From contig NZ_OBDO01000012.1 of assembly GCF_900215145.1 (NCBI RefSeq), positions 62,001-126,000 of the forward strand: 64,000 nucleotides of DNA, written 5' to 3'. This DNA comes from Geodermatophilus sabuli. Lineage in GTDB: Bacteria; Actinomycetota; Actinomycetes; Mycobacteriales; Geodermatophilaceae. The position numbers and the translations under genes were made by a program. Each line of letters opens with the position of its first letter. The first letter of the stretch is position 1. The notes under the pieces were generated by a model, which was given only the letters and a program-made list of their open reading frames with translations, ran no database searches and had not been told where the DNA came from. This document shows, piece after piece, positions 16,676 through 25,811 of the stretch.

Positions 16676-16703
16676 GGCGGATGGACGCCAGACGCCATCC
16701 GCC
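16676..16703. terminator. Hairpin downstream of the CBS gene
   Basis: GGCGGATGG (16676-16684) pairs with CCATCCGCC (16695-16703) around a 10-base loop. It lies 3' of the minus-strand CBS gene and 5' of the small membrane gene. The loop (ACGCCAGACG) resembles the GACGCCAGGCG between the two palindromes at 7869-7920. Confidence 0.6.
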
Positions 16704-16812
16704 TACGGCCGCACGGGACACTGCGGTGATCGGTGTGCCACAGCGGTCTGTTGTCTGCCGGGTACCGGCTCGGTCACCCGCGAGGCGCTCACAGTCGTAC
16801 GCCGTTCATGGG

Positions 16813-17256
16813 TTACGGCTGCGCAGATCCGATCAGCGCCCGACACATGTCCATGGTGTCGACGATGCCCACGACCCCGGGGTCGCTGGCGACGACGAGG
16901 TGGTGGAGCCCCATCTCCAGCATCAACCGAGTTGCTTCGTCGACGGATGTGCCGGGTCTGACGGTCACCGTCTGCCGGGGCAGCAGATCACTGATCCGCA
17001 CCGCCTCGAGGTCCTCGCCACGCGCAACGGCTTGGGTGATGTCCCAGTCGGTGATGACCCCCAGGGGCGCTCGGGGGCTGCCGTCGGTGGTGACGACGAG
17101 GGCACTGTCGCCGGACATGCTCATGAGGTAGGCGGCAGCGGCCAGGTGCGCCCTCAGTTCCACGGTCATGGTGGCTGGTCGCATCAGGTCCCCGACCGTT
17201 GGTTGCCGGACCGGGCCTGCTGACGGCGTCGCTTCCGGGCGTCCGTTGGTGACCAT
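16813..17256 (-). CDS. CBS-pair domain protein
   Basis: A 147-residue protein consisting of one CBS pair. First CBS: VGDLMRPATMTVELRAHLAAAAYLMSMSGDSALVV ... PLGVITDWDITQAV; second: ISDLLPRQTVTVRPGTSVDEATRLMLEMGLHHLVVA ... VGIVDTMDMCRAL. Such free-standing pairs bind adenine nucleotides and act as energy or redox sensors with unknown partners. Start ATG 17256. The next 212 bases toward the FMN reductase gene are non-coding, with nothing recognisable. Confidence 0.85.
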   Translation of the reverse strand: MVTNGRPEATPSAGPVRQPTVGDLMRPATMTVELRAHLAAAAYLMSMSGDSALVVTTDGSPRAPLGVITDWDITQAVARGEDLEAVRISDLLPRQTVTVRPGTSVDEATRLMLEMGLHHLVVASDPGVVGIVDTMDMCRALIGSAQP

Positions 17257-17468
17257 CTCCGCTCCTCTCTGAGCGGCCCGTCGCTGCGGCGGTGGCCCAC
17301 TCGACTACCGCCGGCTGGGCAGTGGTCCGCGGTGGTCCGCCACCGGCGATCGACGCTCGGGTGGCCAGGCTCGACCGCCGCCTGGAGTGCACGGCTGCGG
17401 ACGGCTGTCGGTGAACGAACTCCCGCGCGAGGGGGCCGGCGCACGCGCGAGCAGTCCCTCGACTCCGG

Positions 17469-18050
17469 TCACGGCCGCGGCAGCACGGTCAAGACCCGCA
17501 TCACGTGGTCGCGGAACTCGGTCATGTAGTCCTTGAGGAAGGCAGCCATCGTTTCGTCCGTGATCTCGCCGTCATCGCGGAAGGTCTGCGGCGAGTACCG
17601 GATGTAGGCCTCGGGTGCGGTCATCTGCCGTGCGTTGCAGAAGCAGAGAACGCCGCGAAGGCTCTGCTGGGCCAGCGCGGTGCCGATCGCACCGATGGAT
17701 GCCCCGATCACGCCGGCGGGGATGTGGTGGAAGGAGTTCTGCCCCCACGGCCGCGACGCCCAGTCGATGGCGTTCTTGAGAGCCCCGGGGATGGAGCGGT
17801 TGTACTCGGGGGTCACGAACAGCACGGCATCCGACCGGGCGATCCCGTCCTTGAGGGCCATCGCCTCGGGCGGATAGGCCGTGTCGTAGTCGGGGCTGTA
17901 CAGCGGCAGGTTGCCGATCGGGATCTCGGTGAACCGCAAGTCCTCCGGAGCGATGCGGATCAGCGCGCGGGAGAGGATCCGGTTGATCGACGTGGAGGAG
18001 AGACTCCCCACGAAGTAACCGATGTCGTAGGTGCTCTTCGGATCTGACAT
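17469..18050 (-). CDS. NAD(P)H-dependent FMN reductase-family flavodoxin-like protein
   Basis: A 193-residue flavodoxin-fold protein. IGYFVGSLSSTSINRILSRAL is the FMN phosphate loop, and VLFVTPEYNRSIPGALKNAIDWASRP is the diagnostic second flavin-binding segment of the NADPH-dependent FMN/quinone/azo reductase family. Start ATG 18050 (MSDPKSTYDIG) with GGGGA upstream; an ATG two codons before is possible. It is divergent from the LAL regulator across a 534-base gap. Confidence 0.85.
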   Translation of the reverse strand: MSDPKSTYDIGYFVGSLSSTSINRILSRALIRIAPEDLRFTEIPIGNLPLYSPDYDTAYPPEAMALKDGIARSDAVLFVTPEYNRSIPGALKNAIDWASRPWGQNSFHHIPAGVIGASIGAIGTALAQQSLRGVLCFCNARQMTAPEAYIRYSPQTFRDDGEITDETMAAFLKDYMTEFRDHVMRVLTVLPRP

Positions 18051-18584
18051 CTGCATCCCCCAGCACCGTCGGCGCCGCTCGGTTCCACGTCGCGACGGCC
18101 CCAGGGCAGGCGCCCCGCCGTGATCACGTGCGAGACATCGCACCCGGTGGTCCTCGCTTCGGGCAACGGTCAACCGACCCTCGGATGTGGTCGCCGCAGA
18201 CGCCGTCAGGAGATGACCGACTCGGCCACGGTCCGGTGCGGAGGTGGACACCACGAATGGCGGCCACGGTCTCCAGCGACAGGCCTCGGCTCGATGCGCC
18301 GCCGCGTCGGATCGGCACCGGGACGAACGCCACGGGCCCGGACCCGCGGCGCACAGGGGGCATGAGCGCGGGCCGAGACCTCAGCGTTCGGCCTCAGGTC
18401 GAGACCGTGAGCGCCGGACCCTCTCGGCCGAGGGTGGTCGGCCGGGTCGACGCCCGTGGCGCTCGAGTCGATCGACTCGCCCGGCGGCCGGGCCGGAAGG
18501 CACTAGGCGCCCCCTCCTCGACCGACACAGACTTCCGTAACGCGTCCGTCCTGTATCCGGTTGCCCAGCCGAGGGGAAATCCTG
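18051..18584. other. Divergent intergenic region, 534 bases, no gene
   Basis: This stretch separates the FMN reductase gene from the large LuxR-type regulator. I see no convincing coding frame, RNA or repeat. It must hold two outward promoters. Its base composition looks less GC-extreme than the flanks. Confidence 0.6.
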
Positions 18585-21422
18585 ATGACAGACCTGGACG
18601 GTTCGAGAGGCACCGAGTCCCTGGAGCTGATCGGACGGACGGCGGAGCTCGACCTGATGGAGACCTTCGTCGGCCGTGCGTTCGGGCACGGTGATGCGCT
18701 CCTGCTCACGGGGGAAGCGGGCGTTGGCAAGACCGTGCTCCTCGACGCCGCCTGCCGGATCGCCGCGACCGAAGGCGCGCACGTCGTGCGATCGGTATGC
18801 GTCCAGTTCGAGGCCGAGGTGGGGTTCGCCGGCCTGAACCAGTTGTTCCTCTCCCTGCGCGATCGTCTCGACAGGCTCTCCGAGCTGCACCGAGAGGCGC
18901 TGTCGGCCGCCCTCGGCATGGGTACCGGACGAACCGTCGGACCACTCGTCGTGTCCACCGCTGCGCTCGCGCTCCTCCGGGATGTCGCTCAGCGTGAACC
19001 CGTGCTCGTCGTCGTCGACGACGCGCAATGGCTGGACCGGTCGAGCGCCAGGGTCCTGGGTTTCATCGCCCGGCGGCTGGAGGGAAGCCGGATCGGGCTG
19101 CTCATCGCCGTCAGGATCCCGGCCGACAGCTTGCTCCTGCACGCCGGCCTGCCCCAGTTCGAGCTGTCGCCGCTCGACGAGCGGGCCACGACCGAGCTTC
19201 TCAGCAGCGAGTTCCCAGGCCTCGCCACGTCGGTTCGCCACCATGTCATGGCGGCTGCGCAAGGCAACCCCCTCGCACTTCGCGAACTGCCGGCGTCGAT
19301 GACGGATGAACAACGGCACGCCGTCGTGCCCCTCCCGCCGGTCCTGCCCCTGAGTGATCGGCTCCAGCGGCATTTCGCGTACCGCCTGCACGCGCTTCCC
19401 GCCGTCACCCGACGAATGCTGCTGGTCACCGCTCTTGACGGCACGGGTGACCTCCGGGCGCTACGCCATGGTTCATCCGGGGACAACTGGCTGGACGGCC
19501 TCGCGCCGGCCGAGCGGGACCGACTGATCCAGGTCGAGGCGAGCACCAACCGCTTCCGCTTCCGCCATCCGCTCATCGGCGCAGCGGCGGTCGGGCTGGC
19601 GACCAGCGCTGAACGCCGACGGGCTCACGCCGTCCTGGCCGACCTGTGCACCGACGATCCCGAGCGGCGCGCCTGGCACATCGCCGAGGCCGTCGTCGGT
19701 CCCGACGAGCCGGCGGCCGCGCTGCTGGAGGTCGCCGCCGAGCGCTCCCTGCACAAGGGGGACGCCGTCCGCGCCGTCCACGCCCTCCTGCGCGCTGCCG
19801 ACCTCAGCCCGCGCGGGGCCGATCGAGCCCGCCGCCTCGCCACCGCCGCCTCCGTCGGTGCCGACGCCGCCGGGTACCTGAGGAGCGTGCCAGAGTGGCT
19901 GGCGGCCGCCCGCAAGGCGGACCCGGACACCGAGGGATCCCCCGAGGTCACGGTGGCTGCCGCACACCACCTGCTCAACAGGGAGGGCGATGTCGACACT
20001 GTCCACTCCATGCTCGTCCGGGCGCTCGAGAGCGCTCTCCTGCGCGGGCTCACGGGGCGGGCGGTCGAGGAGGCGCTGCACCTGCTGATGCTGGTGTGCC
20101 ACGTCAGCGGGCGGGACGAGCCCTGGCGGCCCTTCACGTCGGCGCTGGCGCGCCTGGGGGACGACGCCCCGCCGGTGCTGTCGCTGTCGGCTCGGCTGTA
20201 CGAGGAACCGGTGCATGCCTCCGCGGCGGATCTCGACCGACTGGAGGGCCTCGTCGCCACACTCCGGGACGAGGTGGACCCCACGCGTACCGTCCGCGTT
20301 GCCCTCGCGGCCTTCTACGTCGATCGGCTGGCCGGCTGCCGATCGTCGCTGTGGCAGGTGGTGGAGAGCGGGCGCGACGGCGGCGCGGCCGCATCCGCCA
20401 TCAACGCCCTGGTCATGCTCGCCCACGAGGCCTACCGCGAGGGCCGTTGGGACACGGCCGCAGGTGCAGCCGCGGAAGGGATCGCCTGGAGCGAACGGCT
20501 CGGGTACCGGCTGATCGCCCTGCCCGGTGTCGCCTGCCACGCTCTGCTCTCGGCGGCCCGGGGCGACGACCAGGCCACCCGCTCCTCGGTCGACGAACTG
20601 GTCGCCTGGGCCACCCCACGTGGCGTGAGGATGCTCGATCACTTCGCCGCCTGGGCACGCGCCCTGGCCGCGCTCGGTCGACGGGACTACGAGGACGCCT
20701 ACTGGCTCCTGACCGCCATCAGCCCGCCCGGGCGTCTGGAACCGCATGTCCCGGTCGCCCTGTGGGTGGCCAAGGACCTGGTCGAGGCTGCGGTCCGGAC
20801 CGGGCGCTCGGAGGAGGCGCGGGCGCACGTCGCCGCGATGCAGCGGACCGAGATCTTCCGGCTGAGCCCCCGGCTCACCCTGCTGTGCGCCGGCGCGGCG
20901 GCCCTCGTCGCCTCGGGGGACGACGCTCGGGACGGCCACTTCGAAGCTCTCGCCGTCCCCGGCGCCGAACGGTTCCCCTTCGAGCATGCCCGGGTGCGAC
21001 TGGCCTACGGCGAGCACCTCCGGCGGGCTCGATCGACCTCGGCTGCCCGGGTGCAGCTGGCTGCGGCCCTCGAGACCTTCGAGCGACTCGGCGCCCGTCC
21101 CTGGGCCGACCACGCATTGCACGAGCTGCGCGCCACCGGCCAGACGCACCAGTCACCCGTCGAGCAGAACGGGGATCCTGCGGCGCTGACCCCGCAGGAA
21201 CACGAGATCGCCTCCTTGGCCGCGTCGGGGCTGTCCAACAAGCAGATCGGCAGCCGGCTCTACCTGTCCCCACGCACGGTCTCCGGCCACCTCTACCGCA
21301 TCTTCCCGAAGTTGGGGATCACGACTCGGGCCGCGCTCCGCGATGCACTGTCCCAGGCAGTGCCTCCGCCGGTGACCCGGACGACCGGCCTCCGTGCGCG
21401 AGACGGGTCAAACGGCGCATGA
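18585..21422 (+). CDS. Large ATP-binding LuxR-family (LAL/MalT-like) transcriptional regulator
   Basis: A 945-residue regulator. An N-terminal STAND/AAA ATPase has Walker A GEAGVGKT (residues 43-50) and Walker B VLVVVDDAQWLD (140-151). A long helical tetratricopeptide-like middle follows, and a C-terminal LuxR helix-turn-helix (~868-925) reads LTPQEHEIASLAASGLSNKQIGSRLYLSPRTVSGHLYRIF. Such proteins bind a ligand and ATP, oligomerise and activate nearby genes. Start ATG 18585 with GAGGGG 9 bases before. The molybdenum oxidoreductase operon begins 112 bases downstream on the same strand and is the most likely target, but this is inference. Confidence 0.9.
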   Translation: MTDLDGSRGTESLELIGRTAELDLMETFVGRAFGHGDALLLTGEAGVGKTVLLDAACRIAATEGAHVVRSVCVQFEAEVGFAGLNQLFLSLRDRLDRLSELHREALSAALGMGTGRTVGPLVVSTAALALLRDVAQREPVLVVVDDAQWLDRSSARVLGFIARRLEGSRIGLLIAVRIPADSLLLHAGLPQFELSPLDERATTELLSSEFPGLATSVRHHVMAAAQGNPLALRELPASMTDEQRHAVVPLPPVLPLSDRLQRHFAYRLHALPAVTRRMLLVTALDGTGDLRALRHGSSGDNWLDGLAPAERDRLIQVEASTNRFRFRHPLIGAAAVGLATSAERRRAHAVLADLCTDDPERRAWHIAEAVVGPDEPAAALLEVAAERSLHKGDAVRAVHALLRAADLSPRGADRARRLATAASVGADAAGYLRSVPEWLAAARKADPDTEGSPEVTVAAAHHLLNREGDVDTVHSMLVRALESALLRGLTGRAVEEALHLLMLVCHVSGRDEPWRPFTSALARLGDDAPPVLSLSARLYEEPVHASAADLDRLEGLVATLRDEVDPTRTVRVALAAFYVDRLAGCRSSLWQVVESGRDGGAAASAINALVMLAHEAYREGRWDTAAGAAAEGIAWSERLGYRLIALPGVACHALLSAARGDDQATRSSVDELVAWATPRGVRMLDHFAAWARALAALGRRDYEDAYWLLTAISPPGRLEPHVPVALWVAKDLVEAAVRTGRSEEARAHVAAMQRTEIFRLSPRLTLLCAGAAALVASGDDARDGHFEALAVPGAERFPFEHARVRLAYGEHLRRARSTSAARVQLAAALETFERLGARPWADHALHELRATGQTHQSPVEQNGDPAALTPQEHEIASLAASGLSNKQIGSRLYLSPRTVSGHLYRIFPKLGITTRAALRDALSQAVPPPVTRTTGLRARDGSNGA

Positions 21423-21534
21423 AGCCCACGCCGCCGAGCCCATACCGTCGCGGCCGTCGTCAGGGATCGGGCTCCGGCGGGCTGGGTGCAGTCGACGCTG
21501 CGCCATCTTCCGCCGACGAGCGGGGAGGGCCGTC

Positions 21535-22143
21535 ATGTCGGTGCTGTCACGTGGGTTCCGCCGCGGGAGGAGCCAGGAGCGCAGCGACGGGCGGCTGCCG
21601 CCCGGCCAGTACGACGCCGGAGACGGCTTCCCGGTGCTGTCCGCCGGGCCCACGCCATCCACGCCGCTGGACCGGTGGGACCTGACGGTCCACGACGAGA
21701 CCGGCGAGCGACACCGGTGGAGCTGGGAGGAGTTCCGCGTCCTGCCGCGTGAGGCGGTGTCGGTCGACATCCACTGCGTCACCACGTGGTCGAAGTTCGA
21801 CACCCGGTGGGAGGGCGTCTCCCTCGACACGCTGCTGCAGGACGCGCCGACGACGGCGCGCTTCGTCCTGGCCGGGTCCGACGGCGGCTACACCACCAAC
21901 CTGCCGCTGGACGACGTGACCGGCGGCCGCGCCTGGGTGGTCGACACCTACGACGGGCGGCCGCTCGCGCCCGAGCACGGCGGCCCGGCCCGGCTGCTCG
22001 TGCCGCACCTGTACTTCTGGAAGAGCGCCAAGTGGGTGCGGCGGCTGACGCTGCTGCCCCACGACCGGCCCGGCTTCTGGGAGACCTTCGGCTACCACAA
22101 CCACGGTGACCCATGGCTGGAACAGCGCTACAGCGGCGACTGA
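21535..22143 (+). CDS. Sulfite-oxidase-like molybdopterin oxidoreductase
   Basis: A 202-residue protein of the sulfite oxidase/YedY fold. VDIHCVTTWSKFDTRWEGV carries the single molybdenum-ligating Cys81, and the segments GGYTTNLPLDDV, LAPEHGGPARLLVPHLYFWKSAKWV and FGYHNHGDPWLEQRY are typical of the small actinobacterial sulfite-oxidase-like oxidoreductases. It has no Tat or Sec signal, so it is probably cytoplasmic, unlike YedY/MsrP. Start ATG 21535 with GGGGAGGG upstream. The gene overlaps the flavin reductase gene by 31 bases, forming a three-gene operon. Confidence 0.85.
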   Translation: MSVLSRGFRRGRSQERSDGRLPPGQYDAGDGFPVLSAGPTPSTPLDRWDLTVHDETGERHRWSWEEFRVLPREAVSVDIHCVTTWSKFDTRWEGVSLDTLLQDAPTTARFVLAGSDGGYTTNLPLDDVTGGRAWVVDTYDGRPLAPEHGGPARLLVPHLYFWKSAKWVRRLTLLPHDRPGFWETFGYHNHGDPWLEQRYSGD

Positions 22144-22871
22144 CCTGGCTGACCGCCCAGGTGCGGGACAACCGGTCCGAGAGCCCGTCGGTGCACCGGC
22201 TGGTCCTGGACGTCCCCGGGTGGCCGGGGCACCGGGCCGGCCAGCACGTCGTCGTCCGGCTGACCGCCGAGGACGGCTACACCGCCCAGCGCAGCTACTC
22301 CCTGGCCTCACCCCCCGAGGAGCCCGACCTGCACCTGCTGGTGGCCCGGCTCGACGGCGGCGAGGTGTCGCCCTACCTGACCGACGAGCTGCGCGCGGAC
22401 GACCAGGTCGAGCTGCGCGGCCCGATCGGCGGCTTCTTCGTGTGGTCGGCCGCGGCCGACCGGCGCGACGCCCAGGAGGGACGGCGGCCGGTGCAGCTCG
22501 TCGCCGGAGGATCCGGCGTGGCCCCGTTCGCCGCCATGCTCGACCACCACCGCCGGACCGGCAGCCCCACCCGCCTCCGGCTGCTGTACTCCGCCAGCAC
22601 GCAGGAGGAGATCCTGGCCCGGGACGTCCTCGGCCCCGAGACGACGGTGACGTTGACCCGGGGGGTGCCTGCGGGCTGGTCCGGGGAGGCCGGCCGGATC
22701 GACGCCGACATGCTGCGCCGGCGCACCTTCCCGCCGGACGAGGACCCCCGGATCTTCGTCTGCGGCGCCACGATGTTCGCCGAGGCCGTGAGCTCGTCCC
22801 TGCTCGATCTCGGCCACTCACCGTCGTCCATCAGGATCGAACGCTACGGAAGCTCAGGGGAGCCGTCATGA
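22113..22871 (+). CDS. Ferredoxin-NADP reductase-type flavoprotein
   Basis: A 252-residue FNR-fold protein: FAD domain with RSYSLAS (RxYS motif) and GPIGGFFVW, and NAD(P) domain with VAGGSGVAPFAAML and IFVCGATMFAEAV. There is no 2Fe-2S domain, so it must pass electrons directly or through another protein. Its gene overlaps the molybdoenzyme gene at the 5' end and the DUF6510 gene (ATGA) at the 3' end, so it is probably the electron partner of the molybdoenzyme. Confidence 0.87.
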   Translation: MAGTALQRRLTWLTAQVRDNRSESPSVHRLVLDVPGWPGHRAGQHVVVRLTAEDGYTAQRSYSLASPPEEPDLHLLVARLDGGEVSPYLTDELRADDQVELRGPIGGFFVWSAAADRRDAQEGRRPVQLVAGGSGVAPFAAMLDHHRRTGSPTRLRLLYSASTQEEILARDVLGPETTVTLTRGVPAGWSGEAGRIDADMLRRRTFPPDEDPRIFVCGATMFAEAVSSSLLDLGHSPSSIRIERYGSSGEPS

Positions 22872-23185
22872 CCGAGCCCGCAGGTCCCTCGGACACCACC
22901 GCCGCCCGGCGCCTGGACGGCAACGCGGCCGCCGGCGCGCTCGCCGACCTGTTCGCGGTCGACGTCACCACCGCACGGTCCCGCTGCCCCTCCTGCGGTA
23001 AGACGTCCATGCTGGGCGCGCACCACCTGTACGCCGACGCGCCGGCCCTCGTCCTCCGCTGCCCGCACTGCACCGACGTCGTCCTCCGCTACGCGACCCA
23101 GCAGGGACGGATCCTCCTCGACCTGCGCGCCCGGCTGCTGACCATCCCCGCACCCGCTCCGGCGAACGAGTCGAATGGCGCATGA
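22868..23185 (+). CDS. DUF6510-type small zinc-ribbon-like protein
   Basis: A 105-residue protein with two CxxC pairs (RCPSCGK and RCPHCTD) spaced like a zinc ribbon or rubredoxin-type knuckle. It belongs to the DUF6510 family, seen next to sulfite-oxidase-like and FNR genes in many actinomycetes. ATG 22868 overlaps the previous stop (ATGA). Its job is unknown; a metal centre that carries electrons or a structural zinc are both possible. Confidence 0.8.
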   Translation: MTEPAGPSDTTAARRLDGNAAAGALADLFAVDVTTARSRCPSCGKTSMLGAHHLYADAPALVLRCPHCTDVVLRYATQQGRILLDLRARLLTIPAPAPANESNGA

Positions 23186-23259
23186 ACGCGTCGCCTGATC
23201 ACCCCTAGCGTGGCGCCCTCCGCATCTCCCGCACCCCCCGCGGCGAGGAGGCGTCATGG

Positions 23260-23307
23260 AACGAGGTCGACCGTGGCGGGCACTGCGCCGCCCGCGAGCA
23301 GACCGAC
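23260..23307 (+). pseudogene. Decayed C-terminal fragment of an epoxide hydrolase gene
   Basis: Counting by hand, 40 of 48 bases match 25600-25647 in the intact epoxide hydrolase gene downstream. The matching frame reads NEVDRGGHCAAREQTD against NEVDRGGHFAAWEEPD around the catalytic His. The F-to-C and W-to-R changes hit conserved positions, as expected after loss of function. An ATG at 23256 with a strong GAGGAGG in front would open a 45-codon frame in another phase; I judge that accidental. The rest of the 223-base gap (23186-23408) shows no other gene. Confidence 0.55.
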
Positions 23308-23408
23308 GCGCCCCGGGTGGAACCGCGGGAGGCGGAGCGCCGCTGCGCCGGATGCAGCGGGGGGCGCCGGTCGGCGGCCCTCCCGGCACCTGAACGGAGG
23401 GACGCGTC

Positions 23409-24449
23409 ATGGACACGCAGCCATCCCTGCTCGCCGCGATCCGCGAGGCGGTCCGCGGCCCGGGCTGGGCCCCCGGACGGCGTCCCGCCGGCGGGAGGAT
23501 GCCACCCCTGGACGGCGCCACCGGGTGGCTCAACTCGCCCCCGCTGACGACGGAGGGTCTGCGCGGCCGGGTGGTGGCCGTCGACTTCTGGACCTACACC
23601 TGCATCAACTGGCTGCGCACCGTGCCCTACGTCCGCGCGTGGGCCGATGCCTACCGGGACGCCGGACTGGTCGTGGTCGGCGTGCACACCCCGGAGTTCC
23701 CGTTCGAGCACGACGTCGACAACGTCCGCCGGGCGATCGAGGACCGCCGGATCACCTACCCCGTCGCGCTCGACGCCGACTACGGCGTCTGGACCGCCTT
23801 CACCAACATGTACTGGCCCGCCCTCTACGTCGTCGACGCGGACGGGCGCATCCGCTACACCCACTTCGGCGAGGGCGCCTACGAGGAGTCGGAGCAGGTC
23901 ATCCGGCAACTGCTCGCCGAGGCGGGCGCCGGCGACGGGCTCCCGCCACCGGTCACCGTCGACGCCGACGGCATCGAAGCGGCGGCGGACTGGGCCGCCC
24001 TGGGCTCGGCGGAGACCTACCTCGGCGCCGAGCGCACCGAGAACCTCGCCTCGCCGGAGCGCGCGACCACCGGCAGTCCACGCCGGTACACCGCCCCGGC
24101 ACGGCTCGCCCCCGGCTCCTGGGCCCTCGCCGGGGAGTGGACGGTGCAGCCGGACGCCGTGCGGCTGGACGGACCCGGCGGAGGGATCGCCTACCGGTTC
24201 ACCGCCCGCGACCTGCACCTGGTCATGACACCGCCGTCGTCGGGGACCCCGGTCCGGTTCGGCGTGCGCCTGGACGGAGCGCCGCCCGGCGCCGACTCCG
24301 GGGACGACGTCGACGACGACGGCGCGGGCACGGTCCGGGAGCCGCGGCTGTACCACCTCGTCCGTCAGAACGGCCCGGTCGCGGAGCGCACGTTCGAGAT
24401 CACCTTCCTCGACCCCGGCGTGCAGGCCTACGCCGTGACCTTCGGCTGA
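23409..24449 (+). CDS. DipZ-like thioredoxin-fold protein with a one-cysteine active site
   Basis: A 346-residue protein. The thioredoxin-like domain (residues ~35-170) has VVAVDFWTYTCINWLRT, where the usual CxxC of TlpA/DipZ proteins reads C65-I-N-W68, so the resolving Cys is missing. VVGVHTPEFPFEHDVDNV and YWPALYVVDADGRIRYTHFGEG are typical of the DipZ C-terminal family. A second beta-sandwich-like domain follows (~225-346), as in DipZ. No signal peptide or membrane segment is visible. ATG 23409 has GGAGGG upstream. It precedes the epoxide hydrolases by 43 bases. Confidence 0.82.
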   Translation: MDTQPSLLAAIREAVRGPGWAPGRRPAGGRMPPLDGATGWLNSPPLTTEGLRGRVVAVDFWTYTCINWLRTVPYVRAWADAYRDAGLVVVGVHTPEFPFEHDVDNVRRAIEDRRITYPVALDADYGVWTAFTNMYWPALYVVDADGRIRYTHFGEGAYEESEQVIRQLLAEAGAGDGLPPPVTVDADGIEAAADWAALGSAETYLGAERTENLASPERATTGSPRRYTAPARLAPGSWALAGEWTVQPDAVRLDGPGGGIAYRFTARDLHLVMTPPSSGTPVRFGVRLDGAPPGADSGDDVDDDGAGTVREPRLYHLVRQNGPVAERTFEITFLDPGVQAYAVTFG

Positions 24450-24492
24450 ACCGGCCCGCCGGATGCCGACCGACCCACAGAGAGGCAGAGCC

Positions 24493-25719
24493 GTGACCGC
24501 AGTCGCACAGGAGACCGGCAGCGCGATCCGCCCGTTCCGGGTGGACGTGCCCGACGACGCGCTCACCGACCTGCGCCGGCGCATCGACGCGACGCGCTGG
24601 CCCACCGGGGAGCTGGTACCGGACCGCGAGCAGGGCGTGCAGTTGGCGACGATGCAGGAGCTGGCCCGCTACTGGACGACCGAGTACGACTGGCGCCGGT
24701 GCGAGGCGAAGCTGAACGCGCTCCCGCAGTTCGTGACCGAGATCGACGGCGTGGACGTGCACTTCATCCACGTGCGCTCGCCACACGCGGACGCGCTGCC
24801 GCTGATCATGACGCACGGCTGGCCCGGCTCGGTCGTCGAGCTGCTGGAGACCGTCGGGCCCCTCACCGACCCGCCCGCGCACGGCGGACGCGCCGAGGAC
24901 GCCTTCCACCTGGTGCTGCCGTCCCTGCCCGGCTACGGCTTCTCGGGCGAGCCCACCGAGCTCGGCTGGAACTCCCCCCGCGTCGGGCAGGCCTGGGCGG
25001 AGCTGATGCGCCGCCTGGGCTACCCCCGCTACGTCGCGCAGGGCGGCGACGTGGGCGCCGGCGTCACCGACGCGATGGGCCGCCAGGCCCCTGAGGGCCT
25101 GCTCGGCATCCACCTCAACCTGCTCGTCACCGCGCTGGCGGGCCCGCTGTCGGGCGACACCGAGCAGGAGCGCGCGGCGCTCGAGTCGATCAAGACCTTC
25201 CAGGCGAGCGGCTTCGCGTACTTCCTGGAGCAGGCCACCCGGCCGCAGACGATCGGCTATGCCCTCCTGGACTCGCCCGTCGCCTTGGCCGCCTGGATGC
25301 TCGACCACGACACCGACAGCTACTACAAGATCTCCCGGGCCTTCGTCGACGGGCAGCCGGCGGGCAACCTCACGCGGGACCACGTCCTCGACAACATCAC
25401 GCTGTACTGGCTGACCGGCACGGGCGCCTCGGCGGCCCGGTCCTACTGGGAGGACTTCGGCGTCGCCGCCACGGCGGCTGCGGCGGGCCAGGCTCGACCG
25501 GAGGTCTCGGTCCCGGTCGGCTTCACCACCTTCCCCGGCGAGATCTGGCGGACACCGCGCAGCTGGGCCGAGCAGAGCTACCGCACGCTCGCATACTTCA
25601 ACGAGGTCGACCGGGGCGGCCACTTCGCCGCCTGGGAGGAGCCGGACCTGTTCACGGCCGAGGTCCGGGCCGCGTTCCGTCCGCTGCGCGCACCCCAGGT
25701 CCCGGAACCGCGCCGCTGA
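24493..25719 (+). CDS. Epoxide hydrolase (EHN-domain alpha/beta hydrolase), first of a tandem pair
   Basis: A 408-residue protein with the N-terminal EHN lid segment (RPFRVDVPDDALTDLRRRI) and an alpha/beta hydrolase core. The oxyanion-hole strand is THGWPGS and the nucleophile elbow is QGGDVGAG with Asp186; the usual residue after the Asp is Trp (as in the second copy), here Val. The catalytic His is in DRGGHFAAW (~377). Such enzymes open epoxides to diols. Start GTG 24493 is chosen because the second copy starts with the same sequence (MTAVAQETG). It is about as long as its neighbour and clearly arose by duplication. Confidence 0.87.
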   Translation: MTAVAQETGSAIRPFRVDVPDDALTDLRRRIDATRWPTGELVPDREQGVQLATMQELARYWTTEYDWRRCEAKLNALPQFVTEIDGVDVHFIHVRSPHADALPLIMTHGWPGSVVELLETVGPLTDPPAHGGRAEDAFHLVLPSLPGYGFSGEPTELGWNSPRVGQAWAELMRRLGYPRYVAQGGDVGAGVTDAMGRQAPEGLLGIHLNLLVTALAGPLSGDTEQERAALESIKTFQASGFAYFLEQATRPQTIGYALLDSPVALAAWMLDHDTDSYYKISRAFVDGQPAGNLTRDHVLDNITLYWLTGTGASAARSYWEDFGVAATAAAAGQARPEVSVPVGFTTFPGEIWRTPRSWAEQSYRTLAYFNEVDRGGHFAAWEEPDLFTAEVRAAFRPLRAPQVPEPRR

Positions 25720-25811
25720 TCCTGGGGCGGCTCCGGGGGCACCGACACCGTCCCCGGAGCCGCCCTGCCGAGCCCGACTCCCCACAGTGTCGCGAGTGAA
25801 GGGACAGGACC

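Noticed and set aside
23256..23393. A 45-codon frame with a strong GAGGAGG and ATG
   Set aside because: The peptide is only Arg/Gly/Pro-rich, and the region is better explained as epoxide hydrolase remnant in another frame.
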